Source of the DNA: Acidobacteriaceae bacterium
GTDB lineage: Bacteria > Acidobacteriota > Terriglobia > Terriglobales > Acidobacteriaceae
Assembly (NCBI GenBank): GCA_003154055.1
Contig: PMCH01000146.1
Coordinates: 1 to 7,683, forward strand
Direction of reading: 5' to 3'
DNA length: 7,683 nucleotides
Shown: positions 1 through 5,267 of the stretch, one piece after another
How positions within the stretch are numbered: position 1 is the first letter of the stretch
Layout of the letters: each line of letters opens with the position of its first letter
Notes under the pieces: generated by a model
The model's input: only the letters and a program-made list of their open reading frames with translations
What the model was told of the DNA's origin: nothing
The model's database searches: none
Made by a program: the position numbers and the translations under genes

Positions 1-167
1 CCATCGTCGGCAATCGACAAAAAGAGATCCGGCTGAAAGACGCCAGCTGCCTGCGCGCTGTCGGTCCAGAAATGTCTTGAGACCACCCTGGCGCCCAACA
101 CGAACACTCCTGTGGCAAGAGCGCCGCCAAGAAATCTGCGACGGGAAACATTCTCAATCAGACTCAT
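1..167 (-). CDS. Molybdopterin-binding subunit of a xanthine dehydrogenase-family hydroxylase (N-terminal fragment)
   Basis: Only the first 55 residues lie in the window; the gene continues past the left edge. The protein opens with a clear twin-arginine (Tat) signal: SRRRFLGG at residues 8-15 matches the S-R-R-x-F-L consensus, followed by a hydrophobic stretch at about 16-30 and a small-residue region ending near AQAA (38-41). After it comes FQPDLFLSIADDG, which resembles the start of the mature chain in IorB / aldehyde oxidase-type large subunits. The ATG overlaps the stop of the upstream 2Fe-2S subunit gene as ATGA (164-167), with an AAGGAG Shine-Dalgarno about 7 bases ahead, so the two are translationally coupled. 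The expected role is the Mo-cofactor catalytic subunit of a periplasmic hydroxylase acting on an aldehyde or N-heterocycle. The substrate cannot be told. The family call rests mainly on the partner gene. Confidence 0.85.
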   Translation of the reverse strand, partial: MSLIENVSRRRFLGGALATGVFVLGARVVSRHFWTDSAQAAGVFQPDLFLSIADD

Positions 168-613
168 GCCGTCTCCTTCGCAGCCTGGTGGATGGCTGCC
201 CGAATACGCTGGTATGTTCCGCAGCGGCAGAGATTGCCCGACATGGCGGTGTCAATATCCTCGTCACTGGGCTTCTTGTTTTCTTTCAGAAGTGCGATGG
301 CCTGCATGATCTGCCCCGTTTGGCAGTAGCCGCATTGCGGGACTTTGATCTCCATCCATGCTTTCTGGACCGGATGCAGCGGCGCGATCCCTTCAATGGT
401 TGTGATCTCGGCGCCGCTGACTTCTTTCATCGCGGTGGTGCAGGAGCGGATCGCCTCGCCATTCTGGTGAACCGTACAGGCGCCGCAGAGCGACATCCCG
501 CAGCCATACTTCGTCCCGGTCAGCCCAGCCACGTCGCGCAAATACCACAGCAGCGGCATCTCCGGATCGCCGTCAAACGAACGATCCTTTCCATTCACTT
601 TAAAACGGATCAT
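164..613 (-). CDS. (2Fe-2S)-binding subunit of a xanthine dehydrogenase / isoquinoline 1-oxidoreductase-type enzyme
   Basis: This complete protein of 149 residues has the usual length for the small subunit of molybdenum hydroxylases (IorA, CoxS and aldehyde dehydrogenase Fe-S subunits). The N-terminal plant-ferredoxin-like domain (about 1-75) holds one cluster on Cys38, Cys43, Cys46 and Cys58 (YGCGMSLCGACTV). The C-terminal helical domain (about 80-149) holds the second on Cys94, Cys97, Cys129 and Cys131 (QCGYCQTGQ and NLCRCGTY). All eight ligands are present, so it should be functional. It passes electrons from the Mo centre in the partner subunit to an acceptor. It has no signal peptide; in this family the small subunit is generally exported bound to its Tat-bearing partner, which fits the next gene. 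The ATG is preceded by a strong GGGAGGAG Shine-Dalgarno. No FAD subunit gene is visible, as in the IorAB type, where electrons go to a cytochrome; the operon is cut by the window edge, so one could lie outside. Confidence 0.94.
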   Translation of the reverse strand: MIRFKVNGKDRSFDGDPEMPLLWYLRDVAGLTGTKYGCGMSLCGACTVHQNGEAIRSCTTAMKEVSGAEITTIEGIAPLHPVQKAWMEIKVPQCGYCQTGQIMQAIALLKENKKPSDEDIDTAMSGNLCRCGTYQRIRAAIHQAAKETA

Positions 614-732
614 GTCTCCTCCCGGTTGCAGGCGGATGAGGTGCGGAATTGATTTCCATATCCTAGTCGCAGAGCGGGAAATGTGGAAGGACAGAGCGAG
701 GGTGAAGAACTTCTCGATCTCCGGCCGGAGTT

Positions 733-770
733 CCCCCTGTGCCCCCCGTGTCCTCCGTGGTTAAGGTTTT
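733..770. repeat. Probable dispersed intergenic repeat (CTGTG/CCGTGT/CCGTGG type)
   Basis: The spacer between the two divergent genes (614-821) contains a pyrimidine-rich run ending in GTGTCCTCCGTGGTTAAGG. It is built from near-copies of a CCNGTG unit: CCTGTG, CCGTGT, CCGTGG. I recall similar strings (CTCTGTGTCCTCTGTGGTTAA) scattered between genes in many environmental bacterial genomes, but only one copy is in this window, so repeat status is inference. Apart from this element and the promoter at its right end, I see nothing else definite in the spacer. Confidence 0.35.
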
Positions 771-792
771 CGCCCACGCCAGCACGGCGTCA

Positions 793-817
793 TATAATCG
801 TGTGTCCTTCCAGGAGG
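793..817 (+). promoter_or_regulatory. -10 box and Shine-Dalgarno of the UbiD-family gene
   Basis: A perfect TATAAT stands at 793-798, and an AGGAGG Shine-Dalgarno at 812-817 lies 4 bases before the TTG start at 822. No good -35 hexamer is seen at the usual distance (770-775 reads TCGCCC). If this -10 is used, the 5' leader would be only about 15-20 bases. The strong Shine-Dalgarno supports the TTG start. Confidence 0.55.
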
Positions 818-821
818 AATT

Positions 822-2435
822 TTGGCCTACGACGATCTGCGGGACTGGATCAAGGCGCTCGACCGTGCTGGGGAACTGAAACGCATTCGCACCGAGGTGG
901 ATCCGATTCTCGAAATCACTGAGATCGCCGACCGGGTCTCCAAAAGCCGCGACCGGCAGGGAACCGTTGGCGGCAAAGCTTTGCTGTTTGAAAACGTAAA
1001 AGGCTATCCCGGCGCGAAACTGCTCATCAACCAGTTCGGCTCAGCCCGCCGCATGCGCATGGCGCTGGAAGTGGAGGCGCTGGATGAAGTCGCTGAGCGC
1101 ATCCGCGGCTTCATGGACGTGAAGTCCCCGCAGGGATTCCTAGACAAAGTAAAGATGCTGCCCATGCTAGCCGAGATGGGCAAGTTCTTTCCAAAAGTTG
1201 TCTCAACCGGCCCCTGCAAAGAGGTCATCAAGCGCGACAATTTCTCTTTGCTCGATTTCCCCATCCTGCAATGCTGGCCTCAAGATGGTGGACGGTTCAT
1301 TACGCTACCTTGTGTCATCACCCGTGATCCGAAAACAGGGAAGCGCAACGTCGGCATGTACCGGATGCAGATCTACGACGAGCGAACCACCGGCATGCAC
1401 TGGCAGCGGCAAAAAATAGCAGCAGAGCACTATCGCGATGCGATCCGAAACGCTGCGGTCTCCCCGAACCACGTAGGGACGGGCGCCCCCGCCCGTCCAG
1501 CCGACCAAAGCCCGGCAGCGACCGCAGTCGACATCATGGCCCGCTCTTCGGGCGGCTCAATGCTCGCGGAAGGTGATCGGCCCACGGGAAGGATGGACGT
1601 CGCCGTCGTCATCGGCACAGAACCCGCGATCACATTTTCCGCCATTGTGCCCGCTCCGCCCGATGTCGAGGAGTACATCGTCGCCGGATTCCTGCGCCAG
1701 AAGCCCGTCGAACTGGTGAAGTGCGAGACGGTTGATCTGGAAGTCCCCGCCGACGCCGAGATCGTCCTCGAAGGCTACGTGAACCTCGACGAACTCCGCA
1801 CCGAAGGCCCCTTCGGCGATCACACCGGCTTCTACTCGCTGGAAGACGAGTACCCGGTCTTTCACGTCACCTGCGTGACGCATCGCAAAGATCCGATCTA
1901 TGCGACGACAGTAGTGGGCAAGCCGCCGCAAGAAGACGCCTGGATGGGCAAAGCCATCGAGCGCATCTTCCTGCCGCTGATGAAGCTGACCATCCCCGAA
2001 CTTGTAGACGTGAATCTTCCCATCGAAGGCGTGTTCCACAATCTGATGATCGTCTCCATCCGCAAGTCCTATCCCGGACAGGCGCGCAAGGTGATGAACG
2101 CCATCTGGTCGCTGGGCCAGGCGATGTTCACAAAATGCGTCGTCGTCGTGGATGAAGACGTGAACGTGCACGACCTGGCCGAAGTCACGCTGAAAGTCCT
2201 GAACAATATCGACCCCGAGCGCGACATCCAGTTCACAATGGGCCCAGTCGATTCGCTCGACCACGCCTCCCGCCTCGCGGACTACGGGTCGAAGATGGGC
2301 ATTGATGCTACGCGCAAGTGGACGAGCGAAGGCTTCACGCGGCCCTGGCCCGACGAGCTTGTGATGGATGCGAAGACCCGGGCCTTGGTGGATGGGAAGT
2401 GGAAAGGGTTGGCGAAGGAGTTAGGGATCGACTAG
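822..2435 (+). CDS. UbiD-family prenylated-FMN-dependent decarboxylase
   Basis: This 537-residue protein resembles UbiD throughout. E. coli UbiD, a 3-octaprenyl-4-hydroxybenzoate decarboxylase, is about 497 residues. The family uses prenylated FMN made by UbiX to decarboxylate aromatic or alpha,beta-unsaturated acids, often in quinone synthesis. Visible motifs: N-terminal MAYDDLRDWI (1-10), a typical UbiD start that fixes the TTG codon despite its rarity; NVGMYRMQ (176-183) in the cofactor/metal-binding region; DERTTGMHW (186-194); and the signature EGPFGDHTGFYS (328-339) with conserved acidic residues. The C-terminal half (about 340-507) is continuous and family-like, ending in GSKMGIDATRKW (489-500) and a short tail. 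Between HYRDAI (203-208) and AVDIMARSSGG (235-245) lies an unusual Pro/Ala-rich stretch encoded by a palindromic DNA element. No UbiX gene is in the window. It could be a quinone-pathway UbiD or an aromatic-acid decarboxylase; sequence alone does not decide, so no symbol is given. Confidence 0.92.
   Translation: MAYDDLRDWIKALDRAGELKRIRTEVDPILEITEIADRVSKSRDRQGTVGGKALLFENVKGYPGAKLLINQFGSARRMRMALEVEALDEVAERIRGFMDVKSPQGFLDKVKMLPMLAEMGKFFPKVVSTGPCKEVIKRDNFSLLDFPILQCWPQDGGRFITLPCVITRDPKTGKRNVGMYRMQIYDERTTGMHWQRQKIAAEHYRDAIRNAAVSPNHVGTGAPARPADQSPAATAVDIMARSSGGSMLAEGDRPTGRMDVAVVIGTEPAITFSAIVPAPPDVEEYIVAGFLRQKPVELVKCETVDLEVPADAEIVLEGYVNLDELRTEGPFGDHTGFYSLEDEYPVFHVTCVTHRKDPIYATTVVGKPPQEDAWMGKAIERIFLPLMKLTIPELVDVNLPIEGVFHNLMIVSIRKSYPGQARKVMNAIWSLGQAMFTKCVVVVDEDVNVHDLAEVTLKVLNNIDPERDIQFTMGPVDSLDHASRLADYGSKMGIDATRKWTSEGFTRPWPDELVMDAKTRALVDGKWKGLAKELGID
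1472..1500. repeat. Palindromic repeat-like element embedded in frame in the UbiD-family gene
   Basis: A perfect 9-base inverted repeat, GGACGGGCG (1477-1485) and CGCCCGTCC (1490-1498), encloses a CCCC loop. It sits inside an open reading frame and is read as part of GTGAPARPA (residues 219-227). Very GC-rich short palindromes of this kind are typical of REP-like elements, which normally lie between genes. I recall GTAGGGACGGGCG-like strings as common dispersed repeats in environmental bacteria, but this window has one copy, so that point is unverified. Confidence 0.6.
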
Positions 2436-2444
2436 AAAGCAAGA

Positions 2445-2472
2445 GTTGCCGCAACAAATGGCAGGCGGCAAC
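2445..2472. other. Inverted repeat just downstream of the UbiD-family gene
   Basis: GTTGCCGC (2445-2452) and GCGGCAAC (2465-2472) form a perfect 8-base stem with a 12-base loop, starting 10 bases after the TAG stop. No T tract follows, so it is not a standard intrinsic terminator. It could be a 3'-end stabilising hairpin or part of the adjacent repeat element. The left arm can also fold locally as GTTGC-C-GCAAC. Confidence 0.4.
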
Positions 2473-2474
2473 AC

Positions 2475-2505
2475 TGCAGATCCCTCGCTCCGCTCGGGAT
2501 GACAA
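2475..2505. repeat. Probable dispersed repeat with short inverted ends (ATCCC...GGGAT)
   Basis: The spacer 2436-2589 carries CAGATCCCTCGCTCCGCTCG followed by GGATGACA. ATCCC (2480-2484) and GGGAT (2496-2500) are inverted around an 11-base centre. From memory, GATCCYTCGCTNCGCTCRGGATGAC is a widespread intergenic repeat family in Acidobacteriota and other environmental bacteria. Only one copy is visible here, so the family call is recall, not proof. Confidence 0.5.
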
Positions 2506-2547
2506 TCGAAAACAACCGGGAGGAGCGTCACCCCGTACGGCCTACCC

Positions 2548-2582
2548 TGCTACAATTTTCCAAGGAACGATTCACGAAAGGA
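2548..2582 (+). promoter_or_regulatory. Extended -10 promoter and Shine-Dalgarno of the peroxiredoxin gene
   Basis: TGCTACAAT at 2548-2556 is a TGn-extended -10 box one base off consensus. An AAAGGA Shine-Dalgarno (2577-2582) follows, 7 bases before the ATG at 2590. The region where a -35 would lie (about 2527-2533, GTCACCC) is weak, as is common with extended -10 promoters. It suggests the peroxiredoxin gene is transcribed separately from the UbiD-family gene. Confidence 0.5.
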
Positions 2583-2589
2583 CTCCCTC

Positions 2590-3057
2590 ATGCTTCCGGC
2601 CGGCAATCCCTTCCCGAATTTCGCGCTTCCCAACCAGGACGGCAAGATCACCAAACTCAGCGACTACGCCGGCGAATGGCTGGTCGTCTACTTCTACCCA
2701 AAAGACGACACCCCCGGCTGCACCGCCCAGGGCAAGGCGTTTACCGCGACCAAGGCTGATTTCGACGCGGCTGGAATCAAGCTCGTCGGCGTGAGTGCCG
2801 ACGACGTCGCCTCGCACAAGAATTTCTGCACGAAGTTTGTCTTCACCATTGATCTACTCGCGGATACCGGCTCCGGACTGATGAAGGCCCTCGGCATCGG
2901 CCAGGCGGAGTGGAAGGGAATGAAGTTCTGGGAGCGCAGCACCTTTGTGGTCGATCCCAACGGCACCATTCGCAAGGTGTATGAGAAGGTCAATCCGGAA
3001 GGCCACGAGAAAGTGCTGCTGGATGACATCAAGCAGATGAAGGCGAAGGCCGCCTGA
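2590..3057 (+). CDS. bcp: Thioredoxin-dependent peroxiredoxin of the PrxQ/Bcp type
   Basis: This 155-residue protein has the normal length for PrxQ/Bcp. It reduces hydrogen peroxide and organic hydroperoxides in the cytoplasm, using thioredoxin. The active-site motif YPKDDTPGCT (36-45) gives the peroxidatic Cys44 with Thr41, and Arg116 (ERSTF) completes the usual catalytic set. The resolving cysteine often found five residues after the peroxidatic one is absent: position 49 is Lys. Cys80 (SHKNFCTKF) instead falls where the alternative resolving cysteine of helix alpha-3 sits in PrxQ proteins such as that of Xylella, so an intramolecular Cys44-Cys80 disulfide is expected. The start is set by the AAAGGA Shine-Dalgarno. 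The 3' end overlaps the convergent oxidoreductase gene by 29 bases. No signal peptide is seen. Confidence 0.93.
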   Translation: MLPAGNPFPNFALPNQDGKITKLSDYAGEWLVVYFYPKDDTPGCTAQGKAFTATKADFDAAGIKLVGVSADDVASHKNFCTKFVFTIDLLADTGSGLMKALGIGQAEWKGMKFWERSTFVVDPNGTIRKVYEKVNPEGHEKVLLDDIKQMKAKAA

Positions 3058-4225
3058 TTCTCAACGCCCCGCGCAACTTGGAACCCAGCACCTCCGCCAA
3101 CATCGCAGGGAGGCTCCGGTAAAGTCTAGGCCTCAGGTCGCGGTAACCCTGGATGCCGGCAAATAAATCGCACATCAAATCGCGGCAGGTTGCGCTCCGT
3201 TGCGTGAGTGCAACCATCCGCTCCAGAACGCTCTCCCCGAAAACTCGGCCATTGTAGAAGCGCTGCGAGACGCGCGCTGCCAGCCTCAGTTCGGGCAGGA
3301 TCTCTTCTTCCATCCGCGCCTTGTACCGCGCATGCTCTCCCGCCAGAACGGCTTCCGCGCAAAGCTCGGCCGAGCGCAGGGCATAGTAGAGTCCCTCGCC
3401 CGTGATCGGATCCACCAGGCCGGCGCTGTCGCCGATCAGCGCCCAACCCTCTCCATTGACTTCGAGCGCCTCGATCGTCGCAGGACGCAGCGCGGGAAGA
3501 ATGTGGGAGTAAAACTGCGCCCCCTCGATACTGAAGCCGTGATCGGCGAGCCATCGCTCCAGCATCCGGCGCAACTCGGCCGTGGAAGTTTCACCCATCT
3601 TCCCTGCAATCCCGGCGGAAACATGGTCGGGGCGCGGAAATATCCAGATGTAGCCGGAGATTCCCTTCAGAAACTGGATCTGCATGAGTGAGCAGCGGCC
3701 GGGAATGAAATATCCGGCTGTAACCATCAGGTCATCTGCTGCAAAGGCCTTCGAAAACTGCCCGCGAAAAGGATTACGCGCCCCCGCGGCCAGCACCACG
3801 TACGACGCGCGATATTCGCCCGACGGTGTGGAGAGAAGCCAGTCACCAGCCTTCCCGTCGATCCGCGTGACGCGTTCCTTCCGTAGTTCGGCTCCTGCCC
3901 GCCGCGCCCGCTCCAGCAACATTTCATTGAGCACAAAACGAGAGAAAATCGCCACCGGATTTCTGAGCTGAAATCGCGCGCGTTGCCCGGACGAGCTGAT
4001 GAGTTCGCAGTCTTCAACCGCTTTGTATTCGGAGTGCGCTTCGCGCAGAAACGGATATTGTTCGAGGGTCTTGTGGGTGACGCCGCCGCCACAGGGTTTT
4101 TCCCAGGCCAGCTTCTCATCGAAGAGCAGGACTTTCTCACCACCCGCCGCCAGCAGAGCCCCCGCCAGAGCCCCGGCCGGGCCTCCTCCCACGATTGCGA
4201 TAGGGGATTGTGTTTCCTGCTTCAA
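3029..4225 (-). CDS. Geranylgeranyl reductase-family FAD-dependent oxidoreductase
   Basis: The protein has 398 residues from the TTG at 4225. It shows the p-hydroxybenzoate hydroxylase-type fold of geranylgeranyl reductases: dinucleotide-binding GGGPAGALAG (13-22), the family motif KPCGGGV (43-49) with Cys45, a basic/FAD segment ending VVLAAGARNPFR (143-154), and the second FAD motif ALIGDSAGLVDPITGEGLYY (262-281). Family members use FADH2 to reduce double bonds of isoprenoid chains (chlorophyll phytyl, archaeal lipids, menaquinone side chains); others are halogenases or monooxygenases. Start choice: the frame is open to a GTG at 4303 (424 residues), but the extra 26 residues look non-homologous and that GTG has no Shine-Dalgarno. 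The TTG at 4225 has GAGGT 5 bases ahead and puts the first beta strand where expected. The 3' end lies inside the convergent peroxiredoxin gene. It follows a small membrane protein gene on the same strand and may be co-transcribed with it. The substrate is unknown. Confidence 0.88.
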   Translation of the reverse strand: MKQETQSPIAIVGGGPAGALAGALLAAGGEKVLLFDEKLAWEKPCGGGVTHKTLEQYPFLREAHSEYKAVEDCELISSSGQRARFQLRNPVAIFSRFVLNEMLLERARRAGAELRKERVTRIDGKAGDWLLSTPSGEYRASYVVLAAGARNPFRGQFSKAFAADDLMVTAGYFIPGRCSLMQIQFLKGISGYIWIFPRPDHVSAGIAGKMGETSTAELRRMLERWLADHGFSIEGAQFYSHILPALRPATIEALEVNGEGWALIGDSAGLVDPITGEGLYYALRSAELCAEAVLAGEHARYKARMEEEILPELRLAARVSQRFYNGRVFGESVLERMVALTQRSATCRDLMCDLFAGIQGYRDLRPRLYRSLPAMLAEVLGSKLRGALRIRRPSPSSA

Positions 4226-4336
4226 CCCGACCTCGATCCGTTCCGGGTTTTCGGATTCCAACCCGCTATGATTCCTGCCCGAATTCCGACCGAGGGATTC
4301 CACCGGAGAACTGCACAGCCCGACCGCGCCCCGCCC

Positions 4337-4618
4337 TTACTGCAGAGTCGTGGACGCCATCAGGCCGTTGTAGATGAACAATCCTGCGATGAGCAGGATC
4401 ATGGCCCCGGATAAGGCGCCGAGCACCTTGACGATGGGCGTAATCTTATTCATCTTCTTGATGATTTCCACCTGGTCCTTCTCCATTTGCGATTCCGATT
4501 CGTTCAGAAAAATCGAGTCGTCCTCGTGCATGGTGAGAGTGCTTTTGTAGATCAGGAGGATGATGAGTATCCCGGTCAGAATACCCCACGCGATGAGCAG
4601 CCCGGCCACAGGAGACAT
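4337..4618 (-). CDS. Small membrane protein with two transmembrane helices, function unknown
   Basis: This protein of 93 residues is not one I recognise. It has two clear hydrophobic helices, about residues 5-24 (VAGLLIAWGILTGILIILLI) and 63-84 (VKVLGALSGAMILLIAGLFI). They are joined by a polar, acidic then basic segment (about 25-60) rich in Asp, Glu, Gln and Lys. By the positive-inside rule the balance of charges does not give a firm orientation. The ATG at 4618 is preferred because GAGGTGG lies 6 bases ahead; a GTG at 4648 would add ten residues but lacks a Shine-Dalgarno. A TATAAT on the same strand about 65 bases upstream supports expression. It lies 111 bases ahead of the FAD oxidoreductase start and could share its transcript. 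No function can be inferred. Confidence 0.7.
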   Translation of the reverse strand: MSPVAGLLIAWGILTGILIILLIYKSTLTMHEDDSIFLNESESQMEKDQVEIIKKMNKITPIVKVLGALSGAMILLIAGLFIYNGLMASTTLQ

Positions 4619-4683
4619 ACGCCACCTCGGAGCTGAGATCTGGCCCACTCCCTTGTTTCGGGCATGGGCCCTTGATAACGGGG

Positions 4684-4689
4684 ATTATA
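4684..4689 (-). promoter_or_regulatory. -10 box for the small membrane protein gene
   Basis: Read on the minus strand this is a perfect TATAAT, flanked by GGGG and CCCC (GGGGC-TATAAT-CCCC; plus-strand arms 4680-4683 and 4691-4694). No convincing -35 is found at 17 bases. It would give a leader of about 55-60 bases before the ATG at 4618. It sits on the opposite strand to the erpA promoter, so 4619-4843 is a divergent control region. Confidence 0.5.
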
Positions 4690-4801
4690 GCCCCATTTGG
4701 CAAGTCCGGCATGCGTCCTGGAGCCCGGTTCGGTCATCTAAGGGTTAGGTGACTGTTTTATTACCGCCGATTAGACTCATGGCGGCGGGTTGCACTCAGT
4801 T

Positions 4802-4835
4802 TGCTATAATCACATTCCATTAGGTTCTAAAGGAG
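4802..4835 (+). promoter_or_regulatory. Extended -10 promoter and Shine-Dalgarno of erpA
   Basis: TGCTATAAT at 4802-4810 is a consensus extended -10 box. AAAGGAG (4829-4835) is a strong Shine-Dalgarno 8 bases ahead of the ATG at 4844. Just upstream, CCGCCG (4764-4769) and CGGCGG (4783-4788) form an inverted repeat with a 13-base centre covering the -35 region. It could be an operator or chance in GC-rich DNA; it does not match the IscR site I know. Confidence 0.6.
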
Positions 4836-4843
4836 ATATCTCG

Positions 4844-5209
4844 ATGGCAACTACCACCGCACCCGAAGTGAAACCCAAGACTGCGCCGGTCACCCTGACC
4901 CCCAGCGCCATCACCAAGGTCAAAGAAATTATGGCTTCCCAGACCCCGGTCCCGGCGGGATTGCGGCTTTCCGTGGTGGGCGGGGGTTGCTCCGGATTCC
5001 AGTACTCCATGGCCTTCGAGAACGGCGCGGGCCTGATGGACAAGGTGTTCGACATGGAGGGCCTGAAGGTGTACGTGGACGCCACCTCGTTGATGTACCT
5101 GAGCGGCGCGCACGTGGATTACGTCGAAGGCCTGGAAGGTGCCGGATTCAAGTTCGAGAACCCGAACGTGAAGAGCACCTGCGGCTGCGGCTCTTCCTTC
5201 AACACATAA
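4844..5209 (+). CDS. erpA: A-type iron-sulfur cluster carrier/insertion protein (ErpA)
   Basis: The 121-residue protein belongs to the HesB/IscA/ErpA family. It carries Fe-S clusters from the assembly scaffold to apo-enzymes in the cytoplasm. All three conserved ligand cysteines are present: Cys49 in GGGCSGFQY (46-54), and Cys113 and Cys115 in STCGCGSSF (111-119). The C-terminal half, with VDYVEGLEGAGF (91-102) and NPNVKSTCGCGSSF, is closer to E. coli ErpA (VDYTEGLEG..., STCGCGSSFSI) than to IscA (CGCGESF), so ErpA is preferred. An N-terminal extension of about 15 residues rich in Thr, Pro and Ala (1-16) is not part of the fold. The ATG at 4844 is chosen because the -10 box at 4805-4810 lies downstream of the alternative TTG at 4790 and a strong Shine-Dalgarno precedes 4844. 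It appears monocistronic: own promoter, intrinsic terminator directly after, and no isc or suf gene nearby. Confidence 0.94.
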   Translation: MATTTAPEVKPKTAPVTLTPSAITKVKEIMASQTPVPAGLRLSVVGGGCSGFQYSMAFENGAGLMDKVFDMEGLKVYVDATSLMYLSGAHVDYVEGLEGAGFKFENPNVKSTCGCGSSFNT

Positions 5210-5227
5210 GATCGAGTTTCTTCGATT

Positions 5228-5257
5228 AGCCCCGCTCACCGAGCGGGGCTTTTCCTT
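5228..5257 (+). terminator. Intrinsic terminator of erpA
   Basis: A 10-base perfect stem, AGCCCCGCTC (5228-5237) with GAGCGGGGCT (5241-5250), encloses a 3-base loop. It is followed by TTTTCCTTTT. It lies about 20 bases after the erpA stop. For the convergent pilin-like gene ending at 5268 the same hairpin is present but lacks a T tract on that strand, so it is mainly one-directional. Confidence 0.92.
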
Positions 5258-5267
5258 TTGGGGTGCA

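Noticed and set aside
77..652. A 191-codon plus-strand frame opposite the 2Fe-2S subunit gene
   Set aside because: The opposite strand encodes all eight cluster-binding cysteines with a good Shine-Dalgarno; the plus-strand product is low-complexity and unrecognisable.
1557..2264. A 235-codon open frame on the minus strand opposite the UbiD-family gene
   Set aside because: It is antisense to strongly conserved UbiD sequence, has no family-like motif, and arises from GC-rich codon bias; long antisense frames are expected here.
2445..2472. Intrinsic terminator for the UbiD-family gene
   Set aside because: A stem exists but there is no T tract after it, so it is listed only as an inverted repeat.
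2318..2794. A plus-strand frame running from the UbiD 3' end through the repeat spacer into the peroxiredoxin gene
   Set aside because: It crosses two real genes in another frame and the repeat, and its product has no recognisable domain.
4226..4303. N-terminal extension of the FAD oxidoreductase to the GTG at 4303
   Set aside because: The added residues precede the FAD-binding strand without family resemblance and lack a Shine-Dalgarno, whereas the TTG at 4225 has GAGGT at 5 bases. The longer form remains possible.
4790..4843. Longer erpA start at the TTG at 4790
   Set aside because: The extended -10 promoter lies within this stretch and the strong Shine-Dalgarno points to the ATG at 4844.
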